Assembly (NCBI GenBank): GCA_019096065.1
Contig: JAGUCH010000002.1
Coordinates: 9,498,501 to 9,562,500 of the forward strand
DNA length: 64,000 bases
Direction: 5' to 3'
Origin: Paracyclopina nana
Taxonomy: Eukaryota; Arthropoda; Copepoda; Cyclopoida; Cyclopettidae
Shown: piece by piece, positions 54,001 through 64,000 of the stretch
Layout of the letters: the number at the start of each line of letters is the position of its first letter
How positions within the stretch are numbered: position 1 is the first letter of the stretch
Notes under the pieces: model-generated
What the model was told of the DNA's origin: nothing
Seen by the model: the letters and a program-made list of their open reading frames with translations, nothing else
Database searches by the model: none
Position numbers and translations under genes: made by a program

Positions 54001-55947
54001 CTCACTATAGAATTTTACCAAGTTTGGCTCTAATCGGCTAAGGAACTGCTGAGGTAATAGCTTCCAAAGAGCCTTGCTTAACTAGATCGAGAACGGGCTA
54101 TTAGCTTAGAGAATTGCGGAGTGCGAGCGGGCTTTATAAGACCCACAAAATGGAACGGCCGGCCATCTTGTGAGGTGTTTGGTTTGCAGCATTTCATATT
54201 AGTGCTGCGGTTGTCTGTACGTCGACAGGTTCCAGAAATACAGAGATACAATACAAATACAGAAATACAATAATATGATTTTTCTATTTTTCCAGTTTTT
54301 GCAACTTAGAGAGAAATTGTAATGCTGAGGATACAGCCTCAATAATCTTCAGTAAAAGTTGTTTAACCGAGGTTGTTGTCATATTGTGTATCCTTTATCA
54401 TTAATAGGGTCCTATTATAGCCTACCATACAGTTTGTGTTGGTCAAAGTGGAATAGTTTTTTTGTGTTCCAAGACAGTTCATGACTTTTGCCGACTTGTG
54501 GCTCTCACCAAGCTTAGCTTTCTCTCATCTACTTCAAAAAAATTATATCAGCCACTAATAGGGTGTTCACCCATGCCTTGTTTCCTTAAAATCTTACAGC
54601 ATCCTTAAAAAAAATGCCTCAGTTTTCGTACTTCTGATTAATCAAAACACTTCAAATTCATACATACAGCCATTAGAAGCTATGAAAAGTTAGTAAAACT
54701 TCTCAGTACGGAAATAGGAGGCTTAAGTAAAACGCAATTTAACGGAAGGAGAAAACACAACATTTAGTTGGGCAGTTCAGCTAATAGTTATGCCAGTCCC
54801 ATTTTTTTAAGTAACGTTTTATGGCATGAAAAATTAGAATATCCCATTTAAACTACAGGTAGTCAAGGAAACCACATTTGATATAGAGCATCTCATCAGA
54901 GAGCTAGCCATTTTGTTTATGAGCCTACCTTTTCAAAGCAGATCTCAACACTCGGTAACTTATGTCGGAGCATGGATTTCCTAGTTTAGCCCTATAAGCA
55001 TCAAACTGGGCATTTTAGTTATGAATATTGCCTGTCCTAATTTTGTTTTCATTTCCTTCCTATGTTTCTCATTTTGATTGAAGCAGATGGGGAAGTCTTG
55101 CTGCCTTTCATTGTAGTCAGTCGTTAATTTCAAGAGAATAACTAAAACGACCTCAACAAGCCCAACCATAATTCACTTAAGCCACTTTCTTACATTTTAC
55201 ATTCCGCCTGTTTTCGCACCAAAAACCTGTGCACACTCAGTTTGCTTTTATCTTCACCTGTATCTGACCCGAGTTGACTTTAGAAGTATTCTAAGGCCCT
55301 AATTGGAAAAAAGACGCATAGCTTGCCGAAGAGTCGCGAGTGCTTATGAAAAAGCTAGTTAAAACAGCTATGCAATTCGTAAAATCACACGGCCGCAATC
55401 AGCGTCCTTGAAGCGCGCGATTGCCGTGCATTGATAGCCCTTTTATGACTGTGGCAATTAGGGCATGGAGTCGCGCGATTAGGCTGCTAATCGAGACCTC
55501 TTAATGCTGCGCCAACGAAAATGAAGCGAGCCGCCGCCATTTGTCATCTCGCTCAAGGGGAGGTGGATCGATAAGTGTCCAAAAGTTAGGGGGGAAAAGT
55601 AATTTGAGCCAGGCTGTTATTATTGGCCGGTGACTCACTTGCAAGTGATGAAAGAGCTCCGTGGCGAATTCGTCGTTGATGTTGGCCGAGACTTTGAAGT
55701 CGCTCCAGCTGCGGTTCCACTCGGCCGAGCCGGTGGCCACGCGGCTGGCGTAGATGCCGATGGTGTCGGACAGGTTGATGCCGTGCGGAGTGGCCACCAC
55801 GACCACGTCGGGCTCGTGATCGCGCACATAGTCGCCCACGTACTTGCAGGCCGTGTGCAGCTCCTCCGCGCCCGGGGGCAAGTCCTCCAGGGTTGGATCC
55901 AGGATGAGGGAGGCGTGCGGCAAAATGGCCGCTCCGATGAGAACCAT
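48022..55947 (-). CDS. LigB-type extradiol dioxygenase-like protein
   Basis: Two minus-strand exons, 55947-55639 and 48675-48022, give 320 residues across a 6,963-base intron (donor CAA|GTGAGT, acceptor GTCCACAG). The N-terminus AAILPHASLILDPTLEDL and ATPHGINLSDTIGIY, followed by GSAEWNRSW, are LigB-like and hold two candidate metal histidines. Exon 2 starts with LIAPFGHRAAPLAWSEVVPLFFL, another family motif. The rest (VFFLASANLSPCHK) fits the LigB fold. Bacterial LigB enzymes use non-haem iron to open catechol-type rings; the animal substrate is unknown. It is not the MEMO1 branch, which begins differently. The long intron is unlike all neighbours and is packed with repeats. Confidence 0.75.
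48676..49725. other. LigB-like intron, first part
   Basis: AT-rich, no exon or clear repeat recognised. Confidence 0.4.
49726..50185. repeat. Repeat copy joined to a small inverted-repeat element
   Basis: Bases 49730-49740 and 49858-49868 (AAAAGTTAGAC and inverse, extending into AAAAATCCCTG) bound a roughly 140-bp hairpin element. From 49870 to 50185 the sequence matches 51510-51825 closely (GAATTCTGTGGATTTCACTT, GCAAAACTTGCGTCAAGAAC). Confidence 0.7.
50255..50625. repeat. Degenerate minisatellite, unit about 60 bp
   Basis: Six to seven units share a core of CTAG..GGCCT.GGAAATGTCAG.G and ACAAGTACTTGACCAAGACA. Units are diverged by substitutions and short gaps. Confidence 0.7.
51455..51825. 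repeat. Nested element with short terminal inverted repeats
   Basis: TGAGTTCTTG at about 51473 and CAAGAACTCA at about 51800 are inverted. The interior matches 49870-50185 and, more distantly, 38985-39250. Confidence 0.65.
51889..52225. repeat. Long hairpin of GTCGGACATTTT units
   Basis: Bases 51889-52015 are the near-perfect inverse of 52087-52225. The arms contain repeated TGTCGGACATTTTACAAC units spaced about 35-45 bases apart. Confidence 0.75.
52704..54558. other. LigB-like intron, middle part
   Basis: AT-rich, no exon recognised. The TTATATTT-rich and low-complexity stretches show no clear family. Confidence 0.4.
54559..54765 (-). repeat. MITE of the GTTCACCTA family, reverse copy, one end lost
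   Basis: Starts GGGTGTTCACCCATGCCTTG and runs as the inverse of the copies at 57.7, 62.3 and 63.4 kb through CTTACAGCATCCTTAA, TTTTCGTACTTCTGATTAAT and GGCTTAAGTAAAACGCAATT. The other end does not reach the terminal repeat. Confidence 0.75.
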
Positions 55948-57732
55948 GCTTGCGACTGCTAATCTCTCGCTGATCTAATTTGGCTTTTTACCCCCGACCG
56001 CGCGACATTCAAGCAGGCCGCGTAAGCAAGCTCCGGGAAAGAGAAAGAAAGAGATGGTATCAAAGTCCAGCTGCGACAACCGCCCGCCTATCGGGCTCGC
56101 ACGGCGGCCAGAACAGCGTGGGAGCCCGAGGCTCGGAGAAAGCGCCCCGCAAACGGCCATTGGACGGCCGCGAAGGGCGGCTCCGAGACCATCGCTCAAT
56201 CAAGTCCTGCTGACAGCAGGAAATGAGTTTCCTTTGTTAGTCTCAAATAATGGCTGCCAGAAGGAGCGGACGGCAGAACACGACCGGAGCCGCGACAGAG
56301 TTCACTGCACTCAACGTAAACAAAGCGCGCGCGTCCGCACGCGCGCGCGCACTAACGACTCCACCTCCTTGCCTCGCGTCTTGGCGTCTTTGTCTGCGTA
56401 CTGCAATCACTCTCTCTCTCTCTCTGGCCTCTTTGGCGACTTTTTTCGCATTTTTGCCACTTTTGCACACCACGGCTTCTCGGCCGCGGCCATTGGAAGC
56501 TCGGAGTGCGGGAGAGAAGGAGGAACCGGCGTTTGCGGAGACAAACGCCGGTGCCGTGCGTTTTGCGTACTCCCCTTGGCCAATGGCAATGGCTCACGTG
56601 CAAACGCGACTCGATCCGAAAATTCCTCTTCCATCATCCATCTTCGTCTGTCTGGAAGCAAAAAACACGACTCGTTTCCAAGCCATTTGTTTTGAAACGG
56701 GGAGAAGGGTGCAAGAAGTCGTTGTGCAGCTCTTTATCGCTCCCACCGCTGCTGCAACTTTACCATTCGATTTTGGCCTGATTGCGCACTTCTCCAAAAT
56801 GCTCCCTAGCTAGCCAGCAAAATCAGCCGTCGATTTAATCAAGGCAGAAAAAAGCGACTAAGTGCATTTATGCTTCAACTCGTATATCACTCTCCTATTT
56901 CAAGGCATGCTTTTCAAAAACAACTCCTTCCACCGCCTCAGCCTTGTATGCTATGGTGTAAATTGACCCTTGACTCGCTGCTATTTTTTACGAAAACAAC
57001 TCTGCAAAGTGCAATCTTGATCAACTGAGCAACGAGTTGGAGCCAAACTGAGCTATTGCAATCGCAAAACTACTTATGGCGTTCGCGAAACCTTTCTCGC
57101 AAAAATACGTGCCAAATGATAATTTTTAAGAAACATGCAAACTTCGATGTTTAGCCATACTTATAGACTAGCAGTCAATCCCAGCTAGATCAGTTGCAAG
57201 CAAATTCGAGCTTAATAGATTTTCAAATTCTTTGTTCATCTGACTTTGCCTTCTTTTAGGAATGAATTAAGTTAAATAGGCCGATTATCATAATTAGGAC
57301 CTGTTCAGCTGCTTATCTTAGCAGATGTATTCCCAATTGTTCAAGGGGAAAAACTAGCCAATAATATAGCTTTGAAGAGCAATTGGATTATGTGATGCTT
57401 GCCCTAAATTGCGCTTAATAACGCCCATAACAAAATAGGTGAACTGGGCTAGTAATTTACTCTTTTTTAAACCTCAAAGCCCGATTCCACGTTGTTGCTC
57501 AACAACATAGGATTCCATTAATTGCTATGTCAACTTTGCCGACAGGGCGACACCACTTATCCCTTCCACATGCATGCTTTTCATGCTGGCACGTAGCTGT
57601 GCTTTGTTCCTATTTGCTGGATTAAGATCATCAGCGACTCTATTAGAAAGCACATGTGTGCATTTTCTAAAGTTTGCAGCTCTGTTACAATTTTTGATGA
57701 TGCAGCATCACAGCGCTAATTTACTCTAATGC
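55948..57732. other. Intergenic, upstream of the LigB-like gene
   Basis: Bases 55948-56650 are GC rich (promoter-like for the minus-strand gene, with a CGCGCGCGTCCGCACGCGCG run near 56325); the rest is AT rich. Overlapping frames in the GC-rich part look like compositional noise. No gene recognised. Confidence 0.45.
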
Positions 57733-57920
57733 TGCGTTCACCTATAAAGGAAATTTTTTTCTTCCGATAAATTGCGTTTTACTTAAGCCTCCTATTTCAG
57801 TACTGATCATTTTTACTCACTTTTGATAAGTGTTTCGGTTAATCAGAAGTACGAAAACTTGAGCATTTCAGTGAAGGATGCCGTAAGATTTAAAGGAAAA
57901 GAGGCAAAGGTGAACACCCT
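57733..57920 (+). repeat. MITE of the GTTCACCTA family
   Basis: Begins GCGTTCACCTATAAAGG and ends AGGTGAACACCCT. The interior has TTTTACTTAAGCCTCCTATT and AGAAGTACGAAAACTT as in the other copies. Confidence 0.8.
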
Positions 57921-60536
57921 TTAAGTGATTTAACGTTTGGCTTTTAGCAAAAAAGACGCTGTTGTGAGTTCCTCAATAATTTCCTGCAACAAAGCAGATT
58001 CCATAAGATCTGAAAGTATTGTTGACTAGAATCAATATAAACTCATACGCTGCTCGTCTAGTAAGGAAAATCCTCATCCCCATGCGCTTTTTCTTTGGAA
58101 TATCTTCAGTTGTGAGATCCACAGCTCAAGAAACACGAGAACTAGGTATTCCAGAGCTCAGAGCAATGTAACATGGGCTGAACCTTTTCTTCCTCGCTTG
58201 TATACTTGGATTGCTATTCATTTGAATCGTTCAAGTTGGTTCTAAGCACGAAATCCTTAGCAACCATCAAAGCTCATTCGTCAGTCACGAAAACTGGGCA
58301 TAGTCGCTCAAGGCATTTTGCCATTTTCGCAAGATGTCTGGGGATGGCATCGGCTACAATGGACGACCATGTGGATACGGCCCAGCTCCGTTTGAATGCC
58401 AATTGAATTTTAAACAGTTTCTGTGAGGCGCAGCTTGTTTGTGTCATCCTTCAAGCTATTCATTTGAAGCATCAATCGTCCATCTTGCTGGCACACACGT
58501 CCTGACGTTTGTTGCTTACAAGCGAGTCTTGCTGCCAAGGTTTTCTTTATTCATGTTCGGCAATTCTCATTCTTTGCTTTGATGCTTAGCAAATGTCATT
58601 TTAGTTTTATACGGAAGGTCACTCAATCAGGCATTGAAGAAATGCGAGTCAACGTAAGGTGTCAGTTGCATTGGCGTTCAGAAATATTTATAAGCGACTG
58701 ATTTAAGATGATACGTAGTTGTGCTATTAGGAATGATCGTTGCTCATCACGACGAGGCATGAGCATTTTTTTACCTTCGGCCATTAAAAAGAGGTTGATG
58801 AAAAAACCATCATCGCTCATGCGAGATGAAAGGGCATGCCAGGCGATTGGAAGGCCAAATCTGCGCCGCTAGATTAATTTACTCTAGTGCCTGCAGAGAA
58901 GAAAAAAAAGAAGAAAAAGGCCGGCCATTGAGCAGAAGTGCATTGTGCGACGTGAGATGTTCCCAAGTCCCAGGATGGACATTAAGCGAATCCATGGGGA
59001 TGACCTCGCGGCAACGATCCATCAGTCTCCGCCAATCAATGCTTGACTCGCAGTTCGTCTTTTGATTTTTGCTGAATGCGGACGGACGCCGAGAGCATGA
59101 AAAGCGCGCGTCATCTTCAGCAACTTGCAAGAAGATTGCTTTGTTTTTTTTCGAAGGGTGGCGAGACATCGTTTCATTGTTCGCCGAGGAAGCTACTTGA
59201 AAGCCTGGCTTTCTCTCTCACCCCTCGAAGGGAAAGGAAAGCACGCCTCGGTGTCATCGAGTTGGAAGCAGCGCGAACGAAGAGAGGGGAGGCAAAAGCC
59301 ACCCCTTTCTTGGTAGCAGCGTTGCATAAAATTCCCATTTGGTTGCCAGGTGACCGAGGCGCCCATCCATATGGGCGAGTAAAATAAAACCGAGGCTCGA
59401 TGGCTTAGGGAACAAAGCCCCCCTAAAGCGTCGCGCCACGAGCATGCGGGGCGCGTATCAATGTGCGTGCGTGGAGAGGGGTGCTGAATAAAATTGAGCC
59501 GCGGCATTCATATTGAAATCGAACGCATGGAAAGGGTGGCAGATGAAACAGCTAAATGGGGAAACGTCGAGCAAAACGTTAGCTCATCGTCGTCGGAAGC
59601 TACAGCAAAACGGGGAAAGTCAGCTCGGTTTTTTCTGCTCCCGCCCCAGCGCAGCGTTGGCAGTTAGCGCGCGAGCTACTTGCTGGCCTCGACAAGCTGG
59701 CTTCGTCAGCGCGCCGAACGAGAGCAGCTGACGCGAGCGACAGCTGCGTCCCGCGAAAGCTGGCGCTGGAGGCGCGCAAAATCGCGGGACTCGGCTGGCA
59801 GCCCTCGCCTTTGTCGTTTTATGGCTAGCCAGCTAGCTCTGGCTGCAATCGTTGCTCCCTCGTTGAAAAGAACGTTGAAAATTGGACGGATGCGGATGAA
59901 AAATCTTGGACGCGGCGGGGACGGACTAGCCGGCCGATCGGCCCGCCCAATGAAGCGTCTTGGACCGAAAGGTCAAGGAGGGGGACAAGCGCCGCTCACT
60001 CCTCCGCTCAGCCCCAAGACGCGACATCATTTTTCTGCCCAAAAAAAACCCCGCATGCCATTTCTGCCCCCAGTGGGTCGGTGGTGGGAGATCAGCGTGA
60101 GGGGCGGATCATTGCACGCGCATGATTTCCAGCATTTGCAACGACACCGCGCGCGTCAATTGCTCCAATGCTGAACATTAAGCTTGCCCCGCGTTCCTCC
60201 TTCGACTTTTGCACTTATGCCGAGATCGGAATGCCTGACATGACTTGGGTCGCCTTTTCAGTGGCCACCACCTCAAATTGGGACTCGTCTCATCATTACA
60301 TGCGAGACATTCCAAGCACGCTCCGTCCGGGCCACCTTTGATGACGCTCACAATTTTTCATGATGCCCCATTCACCACCTCTTTTCTGGAGCGGCCAACT
60401 CCCGTTTTTGTCATTCTACCGCTCTTATCTCGAGGATCTCAAATGCCTTGTTTCAAGGGACCCTCAAATTCGAGCTAAAAATGGATTTTTAAGAAGACGA
60501 CCAGCGACTCAATTTGGGAGGAAAACTATAGAGCCC
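57921..60536. other. No gene recognised
   Basis: A GC-rich stretch at about 58.9-60.2 kb gives several long overlapping frames on both strands, none with a recognisable domain or splice structure. It could include a promoter or 5' exon of a gene outside the window. Confidence 0.4.
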
Positions 60537-60690
60537 GGTTCCAACACGGGATATCAGCATAGTGCAGTGCGGTAAACCAGTTAAGTCAGGTCGAGCTGAG
60601 CGCGCGAGCTAGCTGTGACCTGACTATGCTAAAAAGTCAAGTTACGTCTCTTGACTATGCTGATTTACCATGTTGGAACCGGGCTCTATA
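60537..60690. repeat. MITE with GAGCCCGGTTCCAACA ends
   Basis: The 154-bp element starts TATAGAGCCCGGTTCCAACA and ends with its inverse. TATA on each side may be part of a TA-type target duplication. Inner arms (AGTCAGGTC..GACCTGACT and TGACTATGCT) give a second stem. Confidence 0.85.
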
Positions 60691-60787
60691 TGACGCTTTA
60701 TGTTCACAAATGTCTGGTTTTTGTTAAAGACGCAAATGCAATAATATGCCCTGTTAATACATGGTATGGTATGGAAAAAATTGGCTT

Positions 60788-61020
60788 AAGGTCGTTCTCA
60801 TATTGCCGAAAAAAGCAAAGCTAAGGTAGAAATAGCTAAGCAAACGCTCAACATTTAAGGCAAAGCGGCTGCACCTTTTAAATGTTAAGCGAAATAACAG
60901 GTTGCGTTACCTAATTTCGCTCGACATTAAAGAAAGTAACTGCATTGCTTTAAATGTTGAACATTAGCTTAGTTTTTTTACCTTAGCTTAGCTATTTCTG
61001 GCTATTTGAGAACGGCCTTT
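60788..61020. repeat. MITE with AAGGTCGTTCTCATA ends
   Basis: Ends are AAGGTCGTTCTCATA and TTTGAGAACGGCCTTT. The inner arms AGCTAAGGTAGAAATAGCTAAG and inverse, and AAATGTTAAGCG-type stems, make it largely palindromic. Confidence 0.75.
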
Positions 61021-61528
61021 ATGGAAAAGTGAATCAGCCACTGACTGACTCTTTCGAGTTCAGCGTTGGGCCGAGCAGTGTTTATAAAGCATAATGGCAA
61101 TTTTTTGCCTCATGCTGTTTCATTAACATTTTTTCATTACAAACCAGCTGTCTTCGCGTTTGCTAGGTAAAAAATAAAATTGAACTATTGATACTGCTGA
61201 AAATGTCTAAAATGCGGGAAACCCAATCGCCAAACTTAGATTTGTTTACTTTTAAGTTGGCTCAAAGTCAATCTGGTTTTGTCCATCAGCTAGCCGCTTG
61301 TCATCAAACAATTTTGTTTCCTTTCTTTAAGGAGTTTTTTTGCGAATTTTCCTATGGTGCTTATATAGGGCGTTCATGAGCAGGACACATAAAATATAAA
61401 ATTCAATATATCAATATTTGTGATTTGAATCAATCCGAAGTCGAAAGTAACTATCAAATTGTTAACTGTGAAGCGGAGGTTTGAGGAACGTTGTTTTGAG
61501 AACTGTTGTAACATGACTGCACGTAGTA
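61021..61528. other. No gene recognised
   Basis: AT-rich spacer between inverted-repeat elements. Confidence 0.4.
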
Positions 61529-62095
61529 AGGGCGTTAATCTCATATCACAGTTTGGTCTCACCAAAACTGATTTTAGTTAAACCACGCTGATTCTGGTTA
61601 AACTAAACACCACAAGAATGCTGACTTTTATCCGCAAAACTCAAGGTGGATCCCACAACATTAGGCAGCTAAGCTTAAGCAAAGCAAGGTAACTTTGATT
61701 GCATATTTCTCAGCAACTTCTCAGCTGATTCGAACCAAAATTGGTAGGATTCATCAGAGTTGCCTTATAATTGTTGTTGTCAAATTTAGTGCAAATCCGA
61801 GGCTGCTAAGTGGTACCCAATTTCCCTTTGCTTAACCCAGCTTTGCTTTGCTTAAAACCAATCTTTTGAATGTGACCTCGGATTTGGACTGAATTAGGCA
61901 TGAACAATTATAAGGCAACTCTGATGAATCCTACCAATTTTGGTTCGAATCAGTTGAGAGGTTGCTGAGAAATTCGCAATCTAAGTTACTTTGCTTTTGC
62001 TTAAGCTTAGCTGCCTAATGTTGTGGGATCCACCTTCAGTTTGGTCTAACCAGTATCAGTTTGGGTTAAACTAAAATGCGATATGAGAACGCCCT
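61529..62095. mobile_element. AGGGCGTT..TCATAT MITE interrupted by a nested element
   Basis: The outer ends (AGGGCGTTAATCTCATAT and ATATGAGAACGCCCT) and flanking sequence (AACCAAAACTGATTTTAG; CAGTATCAGTTT) match the uninterrupted copy at 62552-62721. The 392-bp nested element occupies 61644-62035. Confidence 0.85.
61644..62035. mobile_element. Nested palindromic MITE, AGGTGGATCCCACAACATTA ends
   Basis: Starts AGGTGGATCCCACAACATTA and ends with the inverse, flanked by TCA on both sides (61641-61643 and 62036-62038). Arms of about 170 bases pair along most of the element. Confidence 0.85.
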
Positions 62096-62256
62096 GTAGA
62101 GTAACACTGCAAAAATTGGTGGCAAATACGACAAGCTTGGCTTAATTAGGCAACATCTATCATTAGGTATTTAGAAAATTATTCATATCTTCAAATACAA
62201 AATATGTTGATAATTGGCTGTTATCCTTATCTCTATCCTTCTTATAAGACCTTATG

Positions 62257-62491
62257 CTGTGTTCACCTATAAAGGAAATTTTTCCTTCCGTTAAATTGGG
62301 TTTTACTTAAGCCTCCTATTTCAGTACTGAGAAGTTTTACTAACTTTTCATAGCTTCTTTTACACCATTTCCCCCACCTCTGATGGTCATATTAGTTAGA
62401 AGTGGTTTGATTAATAAGAAGTACGAAAACTTAGGCTTTTCATTTGAGGATGCCGTAAGATTTTAAGGAAACGAGGCATAGGTGAACACCC
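62257..62491 (+). repeat. MITE of the GTTCACCTA family
   Basis: Ends TGTGTTCACCTATAAAGG and ATAGGTGAACACCCT. The longest of the four copies, with an extra internal segment (CCACCTCTGATGGTCATATT). Confidence 0.85.
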
Positions 62492-62551
62492 TATAAAATT
62501 GCTCATGTACACCCAAAACTCCTACGGAAAATGCACGAAAAACACAATAAA

Positions 62552-62721
62552 GGGCGTTCTCATATCGCAGTTTGGTCTAACCAAAACTGATTTTAGTTAA
62601 ACCACGCTGATACTGGTTAAACTAAACACTACAAGAATGCTGACTTTTGTCCGGACAAAAGTCAATTTGGTCTAACCAGTATCAGTTTTGGTTAAACTAA
62701 AATGCAATATGAGAACGCCCT
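62552..62721. mobile_element. AGGGCGTTCTCATAT MITE, intact copy
   Basis: The 170-bp element has inverted ends AGGGCGTTCTCATAT and ATATGAGAACGCCCT with TAA on both sides (62549-62551 and 62722-62724). Inverted inner arms carry TTTGGTCTAACCAAAACTG. A 3-bp TAA duplication suggests the PIF/Harbinger group. Confidence 0.88.
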
Positions 62722-63048
62722 TAAGGAAAGGCGAAAAATTGTCTTATAAGGCAATCGTTAGCAGATCGACTTTGGCAAAATAACGCGCAATATTAATTAT
62801 ATTTGCAATTATCCGGTATTAGTAAAATCATTTTTCAGATTTTGACTTCGTAATTGGTCTATTGGTACCAAAGGCCATCCGACACCAATATAAAAATTCT
62901 CTCAGTATCTCAGTATTTCTCTTTTGATATTTTGCGAAAATATGAGCCATAATACTCAGGTGAATAGGCCCTTTATATGGTGCTCATCTACGTCATCTTT
63001 ACTTACCATAAGGAAACTTTTGATGCCATGACTCCTTTATTTTCGTAT

Positions 63049-63225
63049 CTAAGGGCGTTCCCATTTTGACCTGTTAGTCAAGTTAAGTTCACTTCAGTTC
63101 CGTTCCCAGATATTTATGTAGGTAGAACTTAACTTAGCTTAATTTTATGTATTACCAGCTTGCTTGCTAAGCTAAGTTAAGTTGCCGAACTGAACTGAGC
63201 TACAAAAAGTGTTCTCATATGCCAC
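63049..63225. repeat. Probable MITE related to the GGGCGTTC family
   Basis: Starts AAGGGCGTTCCCATTTTGAC and ends near AAAGTGTTCTCATATGCC. Internal AGTTAAGTTCACTTCAGTT pairs with AACTTAACTTAGC and GCCGAACTGAACTGAG segments. The termini are less regular than in the other families. Confidence 0.5.
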
Positions 63226-63406
63226 AATGGGGACATCTCGTTGCAAAAAGTGGCGTTCGGAAATCTCGCGAAATGGCAGCATCTTTCAAACTCTCCGAAA
63301 ACACGGTAGTTAAAAATTGGAAATTTCGAGGCCGATAACAATTCAATCATGATTATGTTATTAAAATTGAGTTTTGGTTACATTACAAATTACAATAACT
63401 ATTATG

Positions 63407-63606
63407 CTGTGTTCACCTACTAAGAAAATTTTTTCCTTCCGTTAAATTGAGTTTTACTTAAGCCAGCCCCATATCGTATGGCAAATGTTGTTTTGTTTTG
63501 TTCATATGAGCTAGAAGTGTTTTGATTAATTAGAAGTACGAAAACTTAAGCATTTCGTTTAAGGCTGTCGTAAGATTTTAAGGAAACGAGGCATAGATGA
63601 ACACCC
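63407..63606 (+). repeat. MITE of the GTTCACCTA family
   Basis: Ends TGTGTTCACCTACTAAG and GATGAACACCCT. Preceded by TTATGC as in the copy at 62.3 kb. Confidence 0.8.
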
Positions 63607-64000
63607 TATTAATTTTGCAATTCGCTTAATTTTTTCCGCGAAAAGGAGACCCTGAAGTTAACCTATTTTTTATCATTTTGAAATATTAATTTGCTCGTTA
63701 GTTCTCAAAAGTCCTCAACAATTTTTGCATAAAACATTCAGTTGAATACCTAAAATCATTATGAGAAAGTTTTATTTGCGCATTTTGAGATATTACAGTT
63801 TTCACTGAGCCCATTTTGCCGACTTCAGCATCTCTTTTTATAGTTATTTATTTTGACCTGGGGCACGTAAAGTAGGGTCATTAATGTACTGTTCATGTAC
63901 GCCCCAAACTCCTTAGGAAAATGCACGAAAAACACCTCAAGGAAAGGATAAAAATTGTCTTATGACAAGCTGATGACCAGCTGATACTAAAAAAATCAGA
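63607..64000. other. No feature recognised
   Basis: AT-rich. GCCCCAAACTCCTTAGGAAA-type sequence near 63900 recurs near 62510 (ACACCCAAAACTCCTACGGAAAATGCACGAAAAACAC), so it is another diverged repeat. Confidence 0.4.

Noticed and set aside
48022..55947. MEMO1 assignment for the LigB-like gene
   Set aside because: MEMO1 shares the fold, but the N-terminal PHASLILDP and TPHGINLS motifs fit the LigB dioxygenase branch, not MEMO1.
56054..56813. Several long overlapping frames in both directions in a GC-rich stretch
   Set aside because: All frames are open because of base composition; the peptides are arginine, alanine and serine noise with no splice structure.
58826..60174. GC-rich frames of 80-160 residues on both strands
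   Set aside because: No domain, no supported splice sites, and conflicting overlapping frames.
1..64000. CRISPR arrays, bacterial operons or tRNA genes
   Set aside because: Introns and eukaryotic elements rule out a prokaryotic source; no regular spacer array or tRNA cloverleaf was seen. The tRNA-like match at 20041 is the retrotransposon primer-binding site.

Overview
This window is nuclear DNA from an animal. The genes have short GT-AG introns (mostly 55-80 bases), the families are metazoan (LRIG, haspin, NTMT1, GORAB, stomatin with a MEC-2-type core), and the repeats are eukaryotic: one complete BEL/Pao LTR retrotransposon and many MITE-like inverted-repeat elements. Small introns and tightly packed genes suggest a small-genome ecdysozoan, most likely an arthropod. 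The sequence alone does not name the species.

Bases 1-13.4 kb are gene dense: the 3' end of a Ly6-like gene, LRIG (minus), a divergent NTPDase-like ectoenzyme (plus), haspin kinase (minus), a carboxylesterase (plus) and an M14 carboxypeptidase (plus). From 13.7 to 30.3 kb lies one stomatin gene on the minus strand. It has a duplicated internal exon and a duplicated 3' cassette, and its first intron carries a complete 10.2-kb BEL/Pao element in antisense orientation with identical LTRs. That element carries pol first, followed by a large separate ORF with CCHC zinc knuckles, an unusual order.

Bases 30.8-41 kb are sparse: a tentative four-exon minus-strand gene of unknown function, two decayed coding loci and an 8-bp-TSD hAT-type MITE. 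Bases 42.2-47.9 kb are again compact: an unidentified 309-residue protein (minus), NTMT1 (plus), an HP1BP3-like triple linker-histone protein (minus) and GORAB (plus). A LigB-type dioxygenase-like gene (minus) has two exons at 48.0-48.7 and 55.6-55.9 kb, separated by a 7-kb intron full of nested inverted repeats. From 56 to 64 kb I see no gene, only a dense set of MITEs.

The genes do not form an operon or pathway. The layout features are divergent head-to-head pairs (haspin/esterase, 42.2-kb gene/NTMT1, HP1BP3-like/GORAB), convergent pairs (Ly6/LRIG, NTPDase/haspin, NTMT1/HP1BP3-like), and very short 3' ends where the stop codon lies inside the AATAAA signal. All exon structures were built by hand from reading frame, splice consensus and family similarity; each model given sums to a multiple of three.
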